Shown: piece by piece, positions 1 through 11,365 of the stretch | Position numbering within the stretch: the first letter of the stretch is position 1 | Layout of the letters: every line of letters starts with the position of its first letter | Origin: Syncephalis plumigaleata | Lineage: Eukaryota > Zoopagomycota > Zoopagomycetes > Zoopagales > Piptocephalidaceae | Assembly (NCBI GenBank): GCA_025201365.1 | Contig: JAIXMF010000006.1 | Coordinates: 434,001-498,000 of the forward strand | Length of the DNA stretch: 64,000 nt | Direction of reading: 5' to 3' | Notes under the pieces: generated by a model | Seen by the model: only the letters and a program-made list of their open reading frames with translations | Database searches by the model: none | Told to the model about the DNA's origin: nothing | Position numbers and translations under genes: made by a program

Positions 1-1367
1 GTTTGCCATTCATGTTGCACAGCGTCCTGCATCTAAACGTAAGTGATCCACGCAACTGGCCTAGTGTGATAGAATGGAAATGTCATTGTCAATCGGATGC
101 CCACATCATTGATGTTATCCATCATCTATTATAGGCTATTCCTTTGGCTATCATAGAGCAGAAATTGTTGGTGTACTCATTTCCGTATTCTTTCTATGGT
201 TCCTTACCTTAATGCTCGTCATTAATGCAATTGATCGACTACAAAATCCACAACCTATTAATAGTTTGACGATGCTATTCATTGCAATTATTGGACTATT
301 AGTAAATCTAATGTAAGTGACAAGAGATACAACTCAAAATTGTTGTATTAACAATAGGTATATACGTTACAGTATGGCATTTGCCTTAGGACATGAACAT
401 CATGGATTCCATAGTCATGGTCATAGTCATGGTCATGGTCATGATCATCATCATGATCATAGTCATTCAAGTAAACATGAGCATGGTAAAGTATGTATGG
501 TATACGGTTTATCTATTAGCATAGATACTAATCTATCTATTAGATGAATATCAATATTAGAGCAGCATGGTTGCATGCAATAGGCGATATGCTTTCATCG
601 CTAGGTGTGGTAGTCTCATCTATTTGGATCTACCTTCATCCTGAGCACACATTCATCGATCCCATTTGTACACTTTTCTTTTCAATCATTGTCATGTTCA
701 CTACAGTAGGCATTACTCGTGAATCAATTCACGTATTAATGGAAGGTAAGCAGCAGCAGCAGTAATAAGAATGATAAACATAAATTAACTATGTTGTATC
801 TATGCCTGCACCAATGCAATAATAGCCGTACCTCATGACATTGATCTAGAACAAGTGGAGCAGTCATTATTGGCCATTAGTGGTGTTCAAGGTGTTCATA
901 ACCTACATGGTAGGTAGTTATGTAGCGTATATCGTTCTAATAGCATCTAACACAATCATTCCCATTTAGTATGGAGTTTGACCGCGGATAAGGTAGTTAT
1001 ACAAATTGGCAAATAGTCATTGGTCATGTCGTCACAATTAACTCATCCGCCTATTTACTAGATTGCATTAATGGCCCATTTGGAAGTGGCTACAAATGAT
1101 GTTGCATCCGATTCACGCATCTTAAAGGAAGCACGGCAACAACTTGATAGTAAATATCACATTCGACATGTTACACTACAAATTGAACATCGTCCGACAA
1201 GTTCATCCAGTGCTAATGATATTAATCATGATATGGAGATGGAAGAGCAAGATGATAAAAAGTTCGACGGTCATAATCATCAAATCGAATCCAAGGGAAG
1301 AGTGGCGAATGTAACGACAAGATGTCGATCAGCTTCATGGCTTCACGTCAACCAGCTGCCAGTATAA
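1..1367 (+). CDS. CDF/ZnT family zinc transporter, 5' end cut off by window
   Basis: Cation diffusion facilitator, a Zn2+/H+ antiporter of vacuole, ER or other internal membranes. The window begins inside the gene. Exons as I read them are 2-38, 135-312, 373-490, 544-745, 826-909, 970-992 and 1062-1367, all with GT...AG introns in consistent phase. The order is typical of the family: YSFGYHRAEIVGVL leading into a membrane helix, a second helix, a cytosolic loop very rich in His (alternating H-G-H-D-H, about 400-490), then two more helices with HAIGDMLSSLGVV (the HxxxD metal site of TM5), and a C-terminal domain with VHNLHVWSLTADKIAL, the CDF cytoplasmic fold. The tail after about 1200 is polar and non-conserved. 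Whether it is a Zrc1/Cot1 or an Msc2/ZnT5-like member cannot be decided without the N-terminus. Confidence 0.88.
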
Positions 1368-1610
1368 CAATAGTAGTAATAATAACAATAACAACAATAA
1401 TAATGTTGTATTAGGTTCATTGGTTGGCATGGTGATCAATCCTGCCCTATGATTAATGTACACATACGCAACCGACTTTATTTACAGGCTTTTTCCATAA
1501 ATCGTACCATTAAATTTGTACTTAGTGAAACGTATAAAGTAGTTATTTGCATTGTTCCCGTAGTTAACTAGTTGGCCAAATGGTAATGTTGATTATTACT
1601 CTTATCGAAC

Positions 1611-3631
1611 ATGTCTACACCGGAACTCGAGGCATTGCGGCAGCGTGCACTTGCACAAAAGTCTGACATTGCTCGTATTTATGCCACGCTTAAGAAAGGT
1701 TACATGCCCAGTTATGATCAACTAGATCAGTTATGTGCCGGTATTGAAGGTAGCCGACTACTGAATGAGATAACACCACAGCTATCGCATGTAGGCCAGT
1801 CACTACTAAGGTCTATCAAGGAATTACTGATTAATACGCGTAACTATGTTGGACAAACTGGACATCATGTCAAGTGGCGGGAGGTATTTACGATGAATCA
1901 ACAGGACAATCAATTGGCTCATAGTAAGCTTGTCATTTCTATTGTGTATTAAAGACACTAATTCATTGTTGTGCACATTGATTGATTGATTGACTGATTG
2001 ATTGACTATCAGTCAATGAAGCTTACCTGGATAGGAATAGATCTGTCAATATCAATCGAAAAACTGATGCCACATGGCAACGCCTAGTTAATATTGTTGG
2101 TCTATTGCTCAATTCTCATCATTTTTTGCAATCTACTGGGAAATGCACATTCTATACTACACGATATTATATGGCTCAATGAAAGCAATAACGGTGATAT
2201 AGGCAATTCAGCAGGCAAGAATGCGGCACATGCGAGTGGTAAGCGAATACACACTAATGATAAGCAGCTGGATATGTGTAATAATTACATAGCTACCTGA
2301 ACTAGAGAGCAAAATCACGTTCTCCGAGAAACAACGTATAAAACTCTGTTCGCATTTTAGATCATTCCTGGATGAGCTTCAGAATCACCAGAGTTACCGC
2401 AATGGTTTGATCGATATAGTTGAACTTACATCAAATATTAGCAGTTGGCAAGAATACAAAGACTATATTGCAAGCGACAGCGAAGAGGATGCTTCAACGA
2501 CTCAAATGGAGTATTATCAATTGTACCAATTATTGGAGAATCAAACGGATAGGAAATCGTTGAAACAACTACTTGATAGCGTATATTGCCTACGGAATCG
2601 GATTATAGAGGACAAGAAAGCACTGAAATATTGTCAACAACTAAGTGCATTTATTCTGAAAGCATTGAAAGAACCAGACTATATATTGTCCGATTCCGGT
2701 GCTTATCAGTATGACGTACTTGCCTGCCAATGTCATAGCAGTCTTATGGCTCGACACAATCAGCAAGTGCAGGAGGTCGATGAAGCAGCTCGTCAGTTTA
2801 TTTACGCATTGTTAAGGAACGAATTAGACGAGAGATTACGCGAGAATATAGATACGATTATCCAGACCGCCTTACTGGATAGCGATGGTCGTCCTATTAT
2901 CAAATTGGATTTATTACGTGATATATTCGCCCTAGTGCATCGATCGGTAACACGACTACAATTCCTACCATTGCCCGATATCGAGACGGAGGCGAAGGAA
3001 GCATATGTCTCCTTGCGAAATATCGTTCTACAATGTCCTCGCGTGTTGCCCGAGCAATTCACCATTCGTACCATGACTCGTTTTGACATGGGAAATGAAG
3101 ATCAACCGCTGCGTAACTCGTTAAAAATTGTCATTACAAAGATAAAGGGTGAGGCACACGATATCGCGTTTAAATATCGACAAAAGACGTTTCCCTACAT
3201 CAAGCATGAAGGACTAGTATCGGCAAGTATGGTACGCGGTCATGGAATGCGAGTGAAACTTTTACTCACTACACCATTGCCTACCGACAAGGAGAAGAAG
3301 GTTAAAGTAAGCGTGATTTCCGTGGATATTAGTTACTTAAAATTGAGGTTTAAAAACACCAAGTATGAGTATGTTAACATCACAGCATTAGGTAACACTT
3401 TTATTCATTTCATTAACGCATAACATGTCTAGTATTCTACATCGTATGGTAGAACCGATCATTAATGTCATTGCAAGTAAAATGGTGGGCAAGCTAATAG
3501 CTAATAACATTCGACAATGGATGAGTGTTGCCGACGAACGATTAAACTCGATTGATACACTAAGCAACACGCTATGTCGGTATAAACTAGCTGAAAACTA
3601 TAAGGAGCCTAGGATGAATGAGAACACATGA
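1611..3631 (+). CDS. HAM1-like fungal protein (DUF-type, lipid-binding-like), one apparent frame break
   Basis: The N-terminus ([20 protein letters not shown], then an [13 protein letters not shown]-like stretch) and the C-terminal half resemble the fungal HAM1-like family, large cytosolic or membrane-peripheral proteins of unknown function. I choose the ATG at 1611. Introns fit at about 1929-2013, 2238-2309 and 3363-3432; the last joins RFKNT to [13 protein letters not shown] in frame. The protein stays in frame except within 2060-2235. There the six-T run at 2122-2127 must lose one T to join [11 protein letters not shown] to [15 protein letters not shown]. The product would be about 560 residues. 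The last exon ends at 3631, only about 25 bp before the RPL35-like fragment. Family assignment is from remembered motifs, so moderate. Confidence 0.6.
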
Positions 3632-3654
3632 TTACTCAAAAGTAATGCGCTCAG

Positions 3655-3827
3655 GTTGCTCTGCTTTGCTCTACAAGGGCAAGAAGTACAAGCCACTTGA
3701 CTTGCGCGTCAAGAAGACACGTGCCATCCGTCGTCAATTGACCAAGAAGGAGCGTAGCACCAAGACACTCCGCACCATTAAGCGCGAGCAAAACTTCCCT
3801 CTACGCAAGTTTGCCCTTAAGGCTTAA
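3655..3827 (+). pseudogene. Orphan 3' exon of ribosomal protein uL29 (RPL35)
   Basis: The reading frame ending at 3827 gives [18 protein letters not shown], then an RRQLTKKE stretch and a C-terminus [10 protein letters not shown]. This is the C-terminal half of eukaryotic uL29/RPL35 (about 120 residues in full; about 56 present). The N-terminal half, which should carry the helical hairpin and the KIKTVRKSIARVLTV-like segment, is absent: the DNA just upstream is the last exon of the HAM1-like gene in another frame. An AG at 3653-3654 precedes the similarity, so the piece looks like a last exon with the end of its intron, copied here by partial duplication. Codon use (AAG, CTC, CGC) is that of a highly expressed gene and there are no stops, so the copy is recent or the true 5' exons lie elsewhere. 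A full gene spliced from a distant upstream exon is the alternative. Confidence 0.6.
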
Positions 3828-3831
3828 ATGG

Positions 3832-5256
3832 ATATATATATGTGTGTACGCATATGCGTGAATGAATGAGTAAGCGATGTTGTTATTTGTTGGTTGTTGT
3901 TGTTGTTGTCACTGTTTCAACATCGGTCCATAATATACTCTTACATATACTGTTATTCACACTTGGCGAGATATATATATACATACACATCCTAACCACC
4001 TCTTCTACGCGTTGTGCATTAGTGAACATTTTTGTTAATGAACAACAAGTAGTAGTAGTAGTAAACAAACAAACACGACTGATTTGGTCATTTTCCATCA
4101 ATATTAATTGAGCCCGTATTATTTATTAGCAGTCATGTGTGTGCATGTGTGCTTACTTCTTAGTGTAATGATTGTAGTATTAACTTATCATAAGCAATGA
4201 TGAATGAGTAGCTAAAGAAGTTAGAGCGTGTTACGTACAAAGTTAAAGCATTCATAAGGCTGTTTTACTTTGAGAATATAGATTTATTGATAATGTTTGT
4301 ATATACATATGGAATAGCACTGATGATTCCAATGATATAGTCAATTGCTGTGTAGTTATTTTCATGTAAGTTGTTAATGAATAAGTTGGAAGAAGTAGAA
4401 GGGAATAGAACAGTCATTAGATAGGAACAAAGCAGTCAGTTGGATAGAGAAAAGTATTCTGGTAATTCTGAAATGATAATGATGTGTAGATTCCGACAAT
4501 TGACAGATCATGCGATTACATGATATGACAGATATTCATCACTAATTGCTATGATGATTAGACAGATGGATAGCTTTTCTTACATTTCCACTTTAATCGA
4601 CACTCGTATGCATCGTATGCATCTAAATGGACTAAATGATAGTGACTATCTTGACATTCACCAGTTGCATGTCTAATTCAATAGTAATAACACATAAAGT
4701 GCACATTCATTGCGGTGAGAGAAATGCCACATGATACATTGGAAGCAAAAGTAGTGATGCAGTCACATGGTAATTGACCCGGGCAGGTCATGTCGCTGTT
4801 GCTTCATGCATTTGGATTACATTCGACAATTGACAGAAACAGGTTGGCATGTATTCCTCCATCCGATTGGTACTTATCTACTCCGTGTAGCATCTATTGC
4901 TTGTAGATTGGTAGTTTAGTTATCCTAATAGCTGCCATTGCCACGTGTACACCGGTTAGAATAAAATTGTTCTGTCAGCCAGAGGATGAATCTACTGTCC
5001 GGTACTCACTTGTACGGCACGGTACAAATACAGGTTGATTGATGTTCATTAGATGGAATACAACATCTATGGTAGCATTGCTATCGTGTATTGTCCGATA
5101 CTTTAGCATTATCAGCTCGGCTATAAATAAAATGCTGCTGACGCACTCAACTTGCCATCTTCATACTCACTCTTCTACTCTACTCTACTCTCACGACTTT
5201 CTACTCCCGTTCTAGTCAGCTTATCTGTCTATCCATTCCAATAGACCAGCATTAAC
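3832..5256. other. Intergenic, 1.4 kb, no gene seen
   Basis: AT-rich spacer with short simple repeats (GTTGTTGTT near 3890, ATATAT near 3970). Short open frames here are low-complexity and lack family features. The last 140 bp is the promoter and 5' leader of the small secreted-protein gene. Confidence 0.6.
5122..5129 (+). promoter_or_regulatory. TATA box of secreted-protein gene
   Basis: TATAAATA lies 128 bp before the ATG at 5257. It is followed by a pyrimidine-rich leader (repeated CTCTACT, about 5165-5205) of the kind seen at transcription starts of strongly expressed fungal genes. Confidence 0.6.
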
Positions 5257-5688
5257 ATGAAGTTCTCTGTCATTATCGCTACTGCCGTCGCCGTTGTCGC
5301 TGTCGCCAGTCTGGTTGCCGTTGAAGCTAGTCCCGTTATGTTTGGAGCTAGTTCCGCCCAGGATCCTCAAGCTACTATAGCTATCGCTATAAAAAACACT
5401 CAAAGCGCTATACAAGCCACTGAATACCAGATCTCTAATACTCAAAAACAAATGGACGAATTTACTGTCGAAATTAACAATCTTAATCGCCAACTTAGCC
5501 AACTTAAGCTTCAAAATGACGATCATAATCGCAAGATTGCCATCGAGAGGATTACACAAGATATAAATTTTTTAAGCTGGCAACGTAGTCATAGTGAAAT
5601 TTGGAATCAACAAGCAAAGGAAAAACTTCCTAAACTTCAAAAGCAACTCCAAGACCAACTTGCACGTCAACGTTCAGTTCAATCATAG
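5257..5688 (+). CDS. Small secreted coiled-coil protein
   Basis: A 143-residue single-exon protein. Residues 1-25 form a classical signal peptide: MKFS, a long Ala/Val core, then a small-residue end near VEASP. The mature part (about 45-140) is a polar, Gln/Asn/Lys-rich heptad pattern with regular Ile/Leu, such as QISNTQKQMDEFTVEINNLN, predicting one long coiled coil or helical hairpin. There is no cysteine, so it is not a disulfide-rich effector. A TATA box and pyrimidine leader lie upstream and an AATAAA sits at about 5825. I do not recognise the family. Secretion is inferred from the signal peptide; a role in the cell wall or in host contact would be speculation. Confidence 0.75.
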   Translation: MKFSVIIATAVAVVAVASLVAVEASPVMFGASSAQDPQATIAIAIKNTQSAIQATEYQISNTQKQMDEFTVEINNLNRQLSQLKLQNDDHNRKIAIERITQDINFLSWQRSHSEIWNQQAKEKLPKLQKQLQDQLARQRSVQS

Positions 5689-6837
5689 AACAAGACAAGG
5701 GCATCATCAATCCAAGAATGTATTAATACTACAAGACCCTTTTGTGTCCATGCCATTCAAGTCATTATTCCTTGGTACAACAACAACAAATATATCTACA
5801 AGATTATCATTCAATTATTTATTGAATAAACATGTCGTATTCTAAGCATTATAGCCATTGCTTCATTCTACTTTAGAAATAATGTGCAAGTACTGGTTCA
5901 AATGTCAACGATATTGACCGCACACTATTTCCATTTTATTCATTGCTAATATAAGAGACAACATCCGGACAATATGCACTAATCTCCATTCTAAATGGCA
6001 ATCATTCAGCTATTTCGGCACTTGTTAGAATGAAGTCATCTCTTTATTCCTGATACGCTAGTCTGCTATGAATGTAATCATCATTATATCTCGAGTGGAT
6101 ATGCATATATCACGTGACGTTATTTGTTTACATCTTGAAACACCGTCGACGCGTATTATCCAACAGCATATTTAGAGATGCAGCATGACGTGTATGTCGT
6201 ATCTATCGCAGCATACAAGTAGCATGTATGCTTAGAGAACTCTATTGACATGTAGCAGATGGTGTGACCTAGAAAACAATGATGCGGAAGCAGATTATAG
6301 TTAATGAATGATCAGTCTGGTATAACTGTGTATTTGGCTGTCCTTACCCATTCACTCACTCACTCACTTTCTTTCATTCTTGTGTTTTGTTTACTGTATG
6401 CTATTATCGTTGCACATCAGAAAGTTGTATCTGATCTATTTATTCTAATTATTCCAAAGCATATAGCAAAGCTTGTCTGTTCGCTTTAGTATACGTGCCT
6501 TACGCTTGTGAGCAATAGCAAACTAGCCACTCTACTATTTGTTATTGTTTTGATCCAGCGCTTTTCTGGTTCAGTTTCCGAACACACTCTAGAGCTTTAG
6601 TCTATTACTACATTCCCTCCTTTATTACTACTTGTCGAGCATACTCGTATTATGCTCGTATTGCCATATTCAATGTAAGTGACAAGCCTGTCTGTGATTT
6701 GAAAGCGTATCGTCAAGTGTGTGTGTGTGTGTATTTACTGATATGATGCATGATTATCCTCTGTCCTGTATTATTGCCGCACCTTGTGGTTCAGCAGTAT
6801 TCACCAGTCATTTAGTACAACCACTCCGCACTAGACC
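5689..6837. other. Intergenic, 1.15 kb, no gene seen
   Basis: Holds the 3' end of the secreted-protein gene with AATAAA near 5825 and the leader of the next gene. A TG-repeat run at about 6717-6730 and CACT repeats at 6353-6368 are simple repeats. Open frames here are short and low-complexity. Confidence 0.55.
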
Positions 6838-9147
6838 ATGTTTTCCTGGCAACAAAAGAAGCTGCCGCAACGACAACGCGAACCGTGTCTGGCTCCAACT
6901 CGTCGTATGCGATTCAAGATCTCGCTCTTGTCGACAATGAGCATACTCAAGAAGAAGCCGGTGACAGCCATGCGACACACGCTACAAACATTAAAGGATG
7001 GTGTGGCTAGTCTGCCCACTGCGATGAAATCATCATCATCTACTCCAACACAACAATCGATCAAGCAGTCATGCACATTGTCTCATACCATCAAGACACC
7101 TGCTCATGATGACGTGCTAGCCATGCAAGCATCAATCGACTCCTCTACTCCCATTGCAACTGCCGACACGTCCATCGATGGTCAAGCAAACAACATTGTC
7201 GAGCTGTCTCCTCCATTCTCTTCTACATCAATACCATCGACACCAGCAGCGCAGCAACAATCAACATCACCCAAACTACAGTCTGCTTTCTGCACACCAA
7301 CCAAGAGCAATAAGAAGCGGCTATCTGCTGATGATGCGATCATTGATCAGCTGACTTCTCCTGTCTTCAACAATACTTGTATCACATCATCATCAGCATC
7401 ATCATCAAGTCCTGGCATGCTGATGTGGCCATTCGATGAGACATCATCCAATGCTAAGGAGCAGATGAGCAAGAAGCAGACTGTTGATGCAACTTCATCA
7501 AGTCCTCTACTCGTATCTTCACCCACTATGAAGACACAAGCCACATTAGATCTGCTTGAATTGCCATTCTTCACTGAGGCGTCTCCTATTATTGCTAAGC
7601 AGCAAGATAGTAAGAAGTCAGCAAGTGACAAACCCTCTCCTTCTCCTTCTATCAGCAATGAGGAACAGACCAACAAAACATTGTCTCCTATCCGGTGCAC
7701 ATTACCATCTCCTGATATCGGTAATACGACATCAAATGTTCAAATGCCATCATCGCCAACACCTGCATTGCAACATTCAGCGAATGCATCTGCACTATGG
7801 ATTGTCAATGATGAGTGCACAAAGACGTCGACATCTAGCAAGTCTAAACTCCTGTCCTTCTCTAATAAGAAGAGCAATATGATGTCGAATCCTCGTACAC
7901 CATTGTCACCACTCGCACTTGCCAATAATACCAAGAAGCAATCTGTCACTAATGCATTGGTATCAAGCAAGACTCCTCCACCAACTAGTGTCAAATCAAC
8001 ATCGACATCCACATCCAAGCATGCTTCATTGGCCAACAAGTCAAATGTACCTACAAAGAACACATTCAAGGCACCAGCACCCATATCAAAACGTAAACGA
8101 AATGGGAATAGCTCGAATGATAGTAGTAAGGTATGTATTAATACTCTTCTTCTTCATGATAATGTCACAGCTAGTTATTAATCATAGTTCTATTAGATAT
8201 CACCGACCTATAACATCGAAAATTACTTCATCAAGAGTAAAGCAGCCTCAATCAATGAAGGAACGACTAAGAAGAAGGAGAACACGGCTACCACTACTAC
8301 TTCCTCATTAGCCAGTTCATTGCAAAAGACCGCATTCCACTCTACACCATCATTGTTCTGCTCAGCCACATCTGAATCGACAACGAAAAAGGATGCCGAT
8401 GGTTTCTGCCGTCCACCCAGCATCAAGCGTAAGCGTAGCGGCATCGAGGACAATGCTCAGTCCTGTTCGTTCTTGAAGCGTAAGGTGCTGCCATTAGCAA
8501 CTCGCTCGCACACCATGCCAAATCCATCAACATCCAATGACAGTGACGATGATGTATTCCTATCAGTATCAACATCACTGCAACAACGACAACGACGAGA
8601 TACACGACGATTAAGCTCACCTCAACTGGGACTGAATGAGCAAGTGATGCGAAAACGCACTCGTGTCTCTGTGCATACCAATGGTGGCATCTACAAGCCT
8701 CGTTATGCTGAGCGTTCCTTGAGCGAGTCAGCAGTGAATCACATCGGTGCTTGTCATAGCAGTGCACCACACACACCACCTTCTACTCGACGCTGTTCAT
8801 CGCCATCCAACCCCATCGAGTCTACGAAGAATGCTACAGAGTCGCAAGAACAGCCATCGTCCACCACCTCACAAACGATCGTTCATGGATCCGATTCATT
8901 CATGTCGCCCATGTCGCGTCGTATCATTGCTGCAGCTGGCATGCGTCGATTTGGCGAGACCATGCCGATGGACATGCTCAAATCCAACCTGGTTAATGTA
9001 AGTATGCTGCAATCTATGACTCTAGTTCATGTGCTCATTCCTGTTCCATTAGCCATTCCTTTAAACCTTACTCCAATCATAGGACTGTCATCAGCATCAA
9101 TGTATACTTGTCTCTGTTATTTGCGGGACTGGCTCTCACCATTGTGA
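6838..9147 (+). CDS. Ser/Thr/Pro-rich disordered protein, function unknown
   Basis: A long frame from ATG 6838 encodes a protein very rich in Ser, Thr, Pro and Lys with many SP/TP sites, as expected for a phosphorylated, mostly disordered nuclear or cytosolic protein. Basic clusters (ISKRKRNG near 8085, SIKRKRSG near 8425, RKRTR near 8650) resemble nuclear localisation signals. An intron fits at 8131-8198 (GTATGT...TTCTATTAG) and joins SNDSSK to ISPTYNIENYF. The 3' end is uncertain. A good donor (GTAAGT at 9000) suggests a last intron, but the read-through frame is open to 9147, and I could not choose an acceptor with confidence. The frame after about 9085 that I cannot link in phase encodes a membrane-helix-like VYLSLLFAGLALTIV. 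No known domain was recognised. Confidence 0.6.
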
Positions 9148-9841
9148 GGGACGGGCTAGCATTTTAGTAGTGGCACAACTGTCGACTACATTGATCAAGG
9201 AATGCAGATATGCCTCCAGCAATATGGATACTTTATTCTATTACGATATAGGCAACCACAGCAATCATACAAAGCGGGACCAATTCTTGTTATAATAAGA
9301 AACGGGCTAGCTATCATAGATTGCTGTGGCAATCATTTAGTAATTAGAAACAGTATTTATATTGTGTTGTCGCCTTATCCACCATTCATCATCAACCTTG
9401 TATACATTTGTAATCTTTTCTTGTATGCATATTAATGTTATACCGTAGTTTTCTTTCCATCAGTTACTTTCCGTTACCCTAATCACTCACCTATTTCAAG
9501 CATGTACTTGCTAATGTTCACTACTTTAATACATGCTGCTATTATTGCTTATCATTCTAGATGAGCAGCTGTATCGTCTATCTGTTTCAACCCTTTATTC
9601 TTATTTCCTAATAAATGACAATAGAATAGAACAAAGAACATTATAACATGCAATATACTTGAATATTATAGATAGATAGAAAGATAGTAGAGGTAAGTCA
9701 CAATAGAATACACAAATTGTATAGTGAAATGTATTTAGAATGCTTAATTTGGTAGCAATTATTCGCTTTTCTTTTTTAACCTTCTGCTTAGTTGTTTATC
9801 TCAATATTTCTATATCGCACTTTCCCTGTCATTATACCAAT
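9148..9841. other. Intergenic, about 0.7 kb
   Basis: Spacer between the Ser-rich gene and the F-box gene. It contains AATAAA-like signals near 9610 and a pyrimidine-rich leader at 9765-9830. No gene seen. Confidence 0.5.
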
Positions 9842-11365
9842 ATGTATCCCAGTAAATATGGCTCTTCAAGACAGTATGACAAGAGAGACCGGATTGGCTA
9901 TTCCCGTCGTAGGATAAATAGACGTTTTAATGAGAGAAATGTCCATAGCAACAATCGTAGCTACTCTGATGAGGAGACAAAGTCGAGTACAAATCTGTAC
10001 GAACCAGCAGTGCAAATCATGAATACTACTATTATAATTGATTCCTCGGATGAAGAGAATGCCACTGCTACTGATATAAGTATGGAATACGATTTCAATA
10101 CCGCATACAAGTCTAGCAAGGCTCGTGGAAAGATGCCATATTATGGTGATAACAAACCAAACGTCATTAACTTGGTAGGCGCATCGTCTTCTATTTCACC
10201 CACTTATTCTATAATCGACCTGGATACATCGCCACATAATCAGACACAGCGTATAAAATCTGTAGTACGTAAATCAGCCCATACGATTATTCATGATATT
10301 ACCACCTCAACGCCACGGAAATCATCGTCGCCATTCTCGCCGTCTTCATTCTCTTCATCATCCATTAGATCTCCTCAACATTCAGCCACTCGGAATATAT
10401 TCAATAGAGCATTGGCAGATGTGTTTAAATCGAGGAATGCCGAGGAGCATGTCATCAACCTGGTAAATGATAGTCCAGCAAGCAGTGTCTTACTAGATCG
10501 TTTGAGGGCATCGCATTCTAGAGCTCAGCCACCAGGACAACGTTTACCAAGGGAAATTGTAACGTTGATCATTGCTTTCATGTCGCCGAATAAGAGTGAA
10601 TGTCTAGCATTACGCGGTGTATCCTGCATATTCTACGATGCTCTAACCATGTGGCAGGCCGATGAGGTAAGGCGCCTATTTGAAGAGCGTTACGGACCAG
10701 AGACACCACCTAGTGATTTAACATGGGCAACAGATGGACAAGTACTAGAACAACATATCAGCTGTAATCGTACACTAGAGAAACCATATGTTGATCCAAA
10801 GGATCGAATAGGTGTCTCGACATTCCACCGTTGGATTACATTGGCTGCACCACGACCCAAACTGTCTGCCTGTTTACGTTGTGGTCGTTTAGACGACACG
10901 CTCATCATACGAGATGGAGCGAATCTTGGTCGATTCTGCGTACAATGCTGGGATACTGCCGATTACTGGTTACGTTGGCGTATTTGTCACTGGGTGAGAT
11001 TGCTCGATGATCTAGTGGAATTCCGTCAAAGCTGGTTCGTAGCGTTAACCGATCTCGAATGGCTGAATAACGTGCCATGCTACCCTGCTTACGACGATAA
11101 TGGTAAAATACGATACGCCGTGCCGTTCAATCACTTTTGTCGACTTGTAGAGCAATGGACGGATTGTCCACCTTATACATTAGAGTTGCAACCGAATGGT
11201 CGATGGGAATCTGTCACCATGAGTCTTGCACAACTGGATAGACTAAGCGCTATGGAAGGCGCGCATAATAACTCGGAAGCATTACCACTACCACCGGGAT
11301 TCATGCCACATCTCACCGAGGACACAGAGGGTACATCAGCTGCTGAACCGATTATTCTAACGTAA
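9842..11365 (+). CDS. F-box protein with four SUMO-interaction-like motifs
   Basis: I start at ATG 9842 (MYPSKYGSS). The open frame extends upstream, but that part is translated pyrimidine-rich leader and would look like a stray hydrophobic segment. The product is about 507 residues. Residues 1-240 are disordered. They carry four hydrophobic cores followed by acidic/Ser residues: TIIIDSSDEE, NVINLVGASS, YSIIDLDTSP and HVINLVNDSP, each matching the SUMO-interacting-motif pattern. At about residue 240 comes an F-box: LPREIVTLIIAFMSP, then a CLALRGVSCIFYDAL stretch. A CxxC pair follows (CLRCGR...FCVQCW, about 350-380), suggesting a bound zinc, then a Trp-rich folded region. F-box proteins recruit substrates to SCF ubiquitin ligases. 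Recognition of sumoylated substrates is my inference from the motifs. Confidence 0.7.
   Translation: MYPSKYGSSRQYDKRDRIGYSRRRINRRFNERNVHSNNRSYSDEETKSSTNLYEPAVQIMNTTIIIDSSDEENATATDISMEYDFNTAYKSSKARGKMPYYGDNKPNVINLVGASSSISPTYSIIDLDTSPHNQTQRIKSVVRKSAHTIIHDITTSTPRKSSSPFSPSSFSSSSIRSPQHSATRNIFNRALADVFKSRNAEEHVINLVNDSPASSVLLDRLRASHSRAQPPGQRLPREIVTLIIAFMSPNKSECLALRGVSCIFYDALTMWQADEVRRLFEERYGPETPPSDLTWATDGQVLEQHISCNRTLEKPYVDPKDRIGVSTFHRWITLAAPRPKLSACLRCGRLDDTLIIRDGANLGRFCVQCWDTADYWLRWRICHWVRLLDDLVEFRQSWFVALTDLEWLNNVPCYPAYDDNGKIRYAVPFNHFCRLVEQWTDCPPYTLELQPNGRWESVTMSLAQLDRLSAMEGAHNNSEALPLPPGFMPHLTEDTEGTSAAEPIILT

Noticed and set aside
3866-4111. Val/Thr-rich frames on both strands
   Set aside because: Translations of GTT and AAC simple repeats; no family features.
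9740-9841. Hydrophobic N-terminal extension of the F-box protein
   Set aside because: The frame is open, but the text is a pyrimidine-rich leader; an F-box protein with a signal anchor is unlikely. ATG 9842 preferred.
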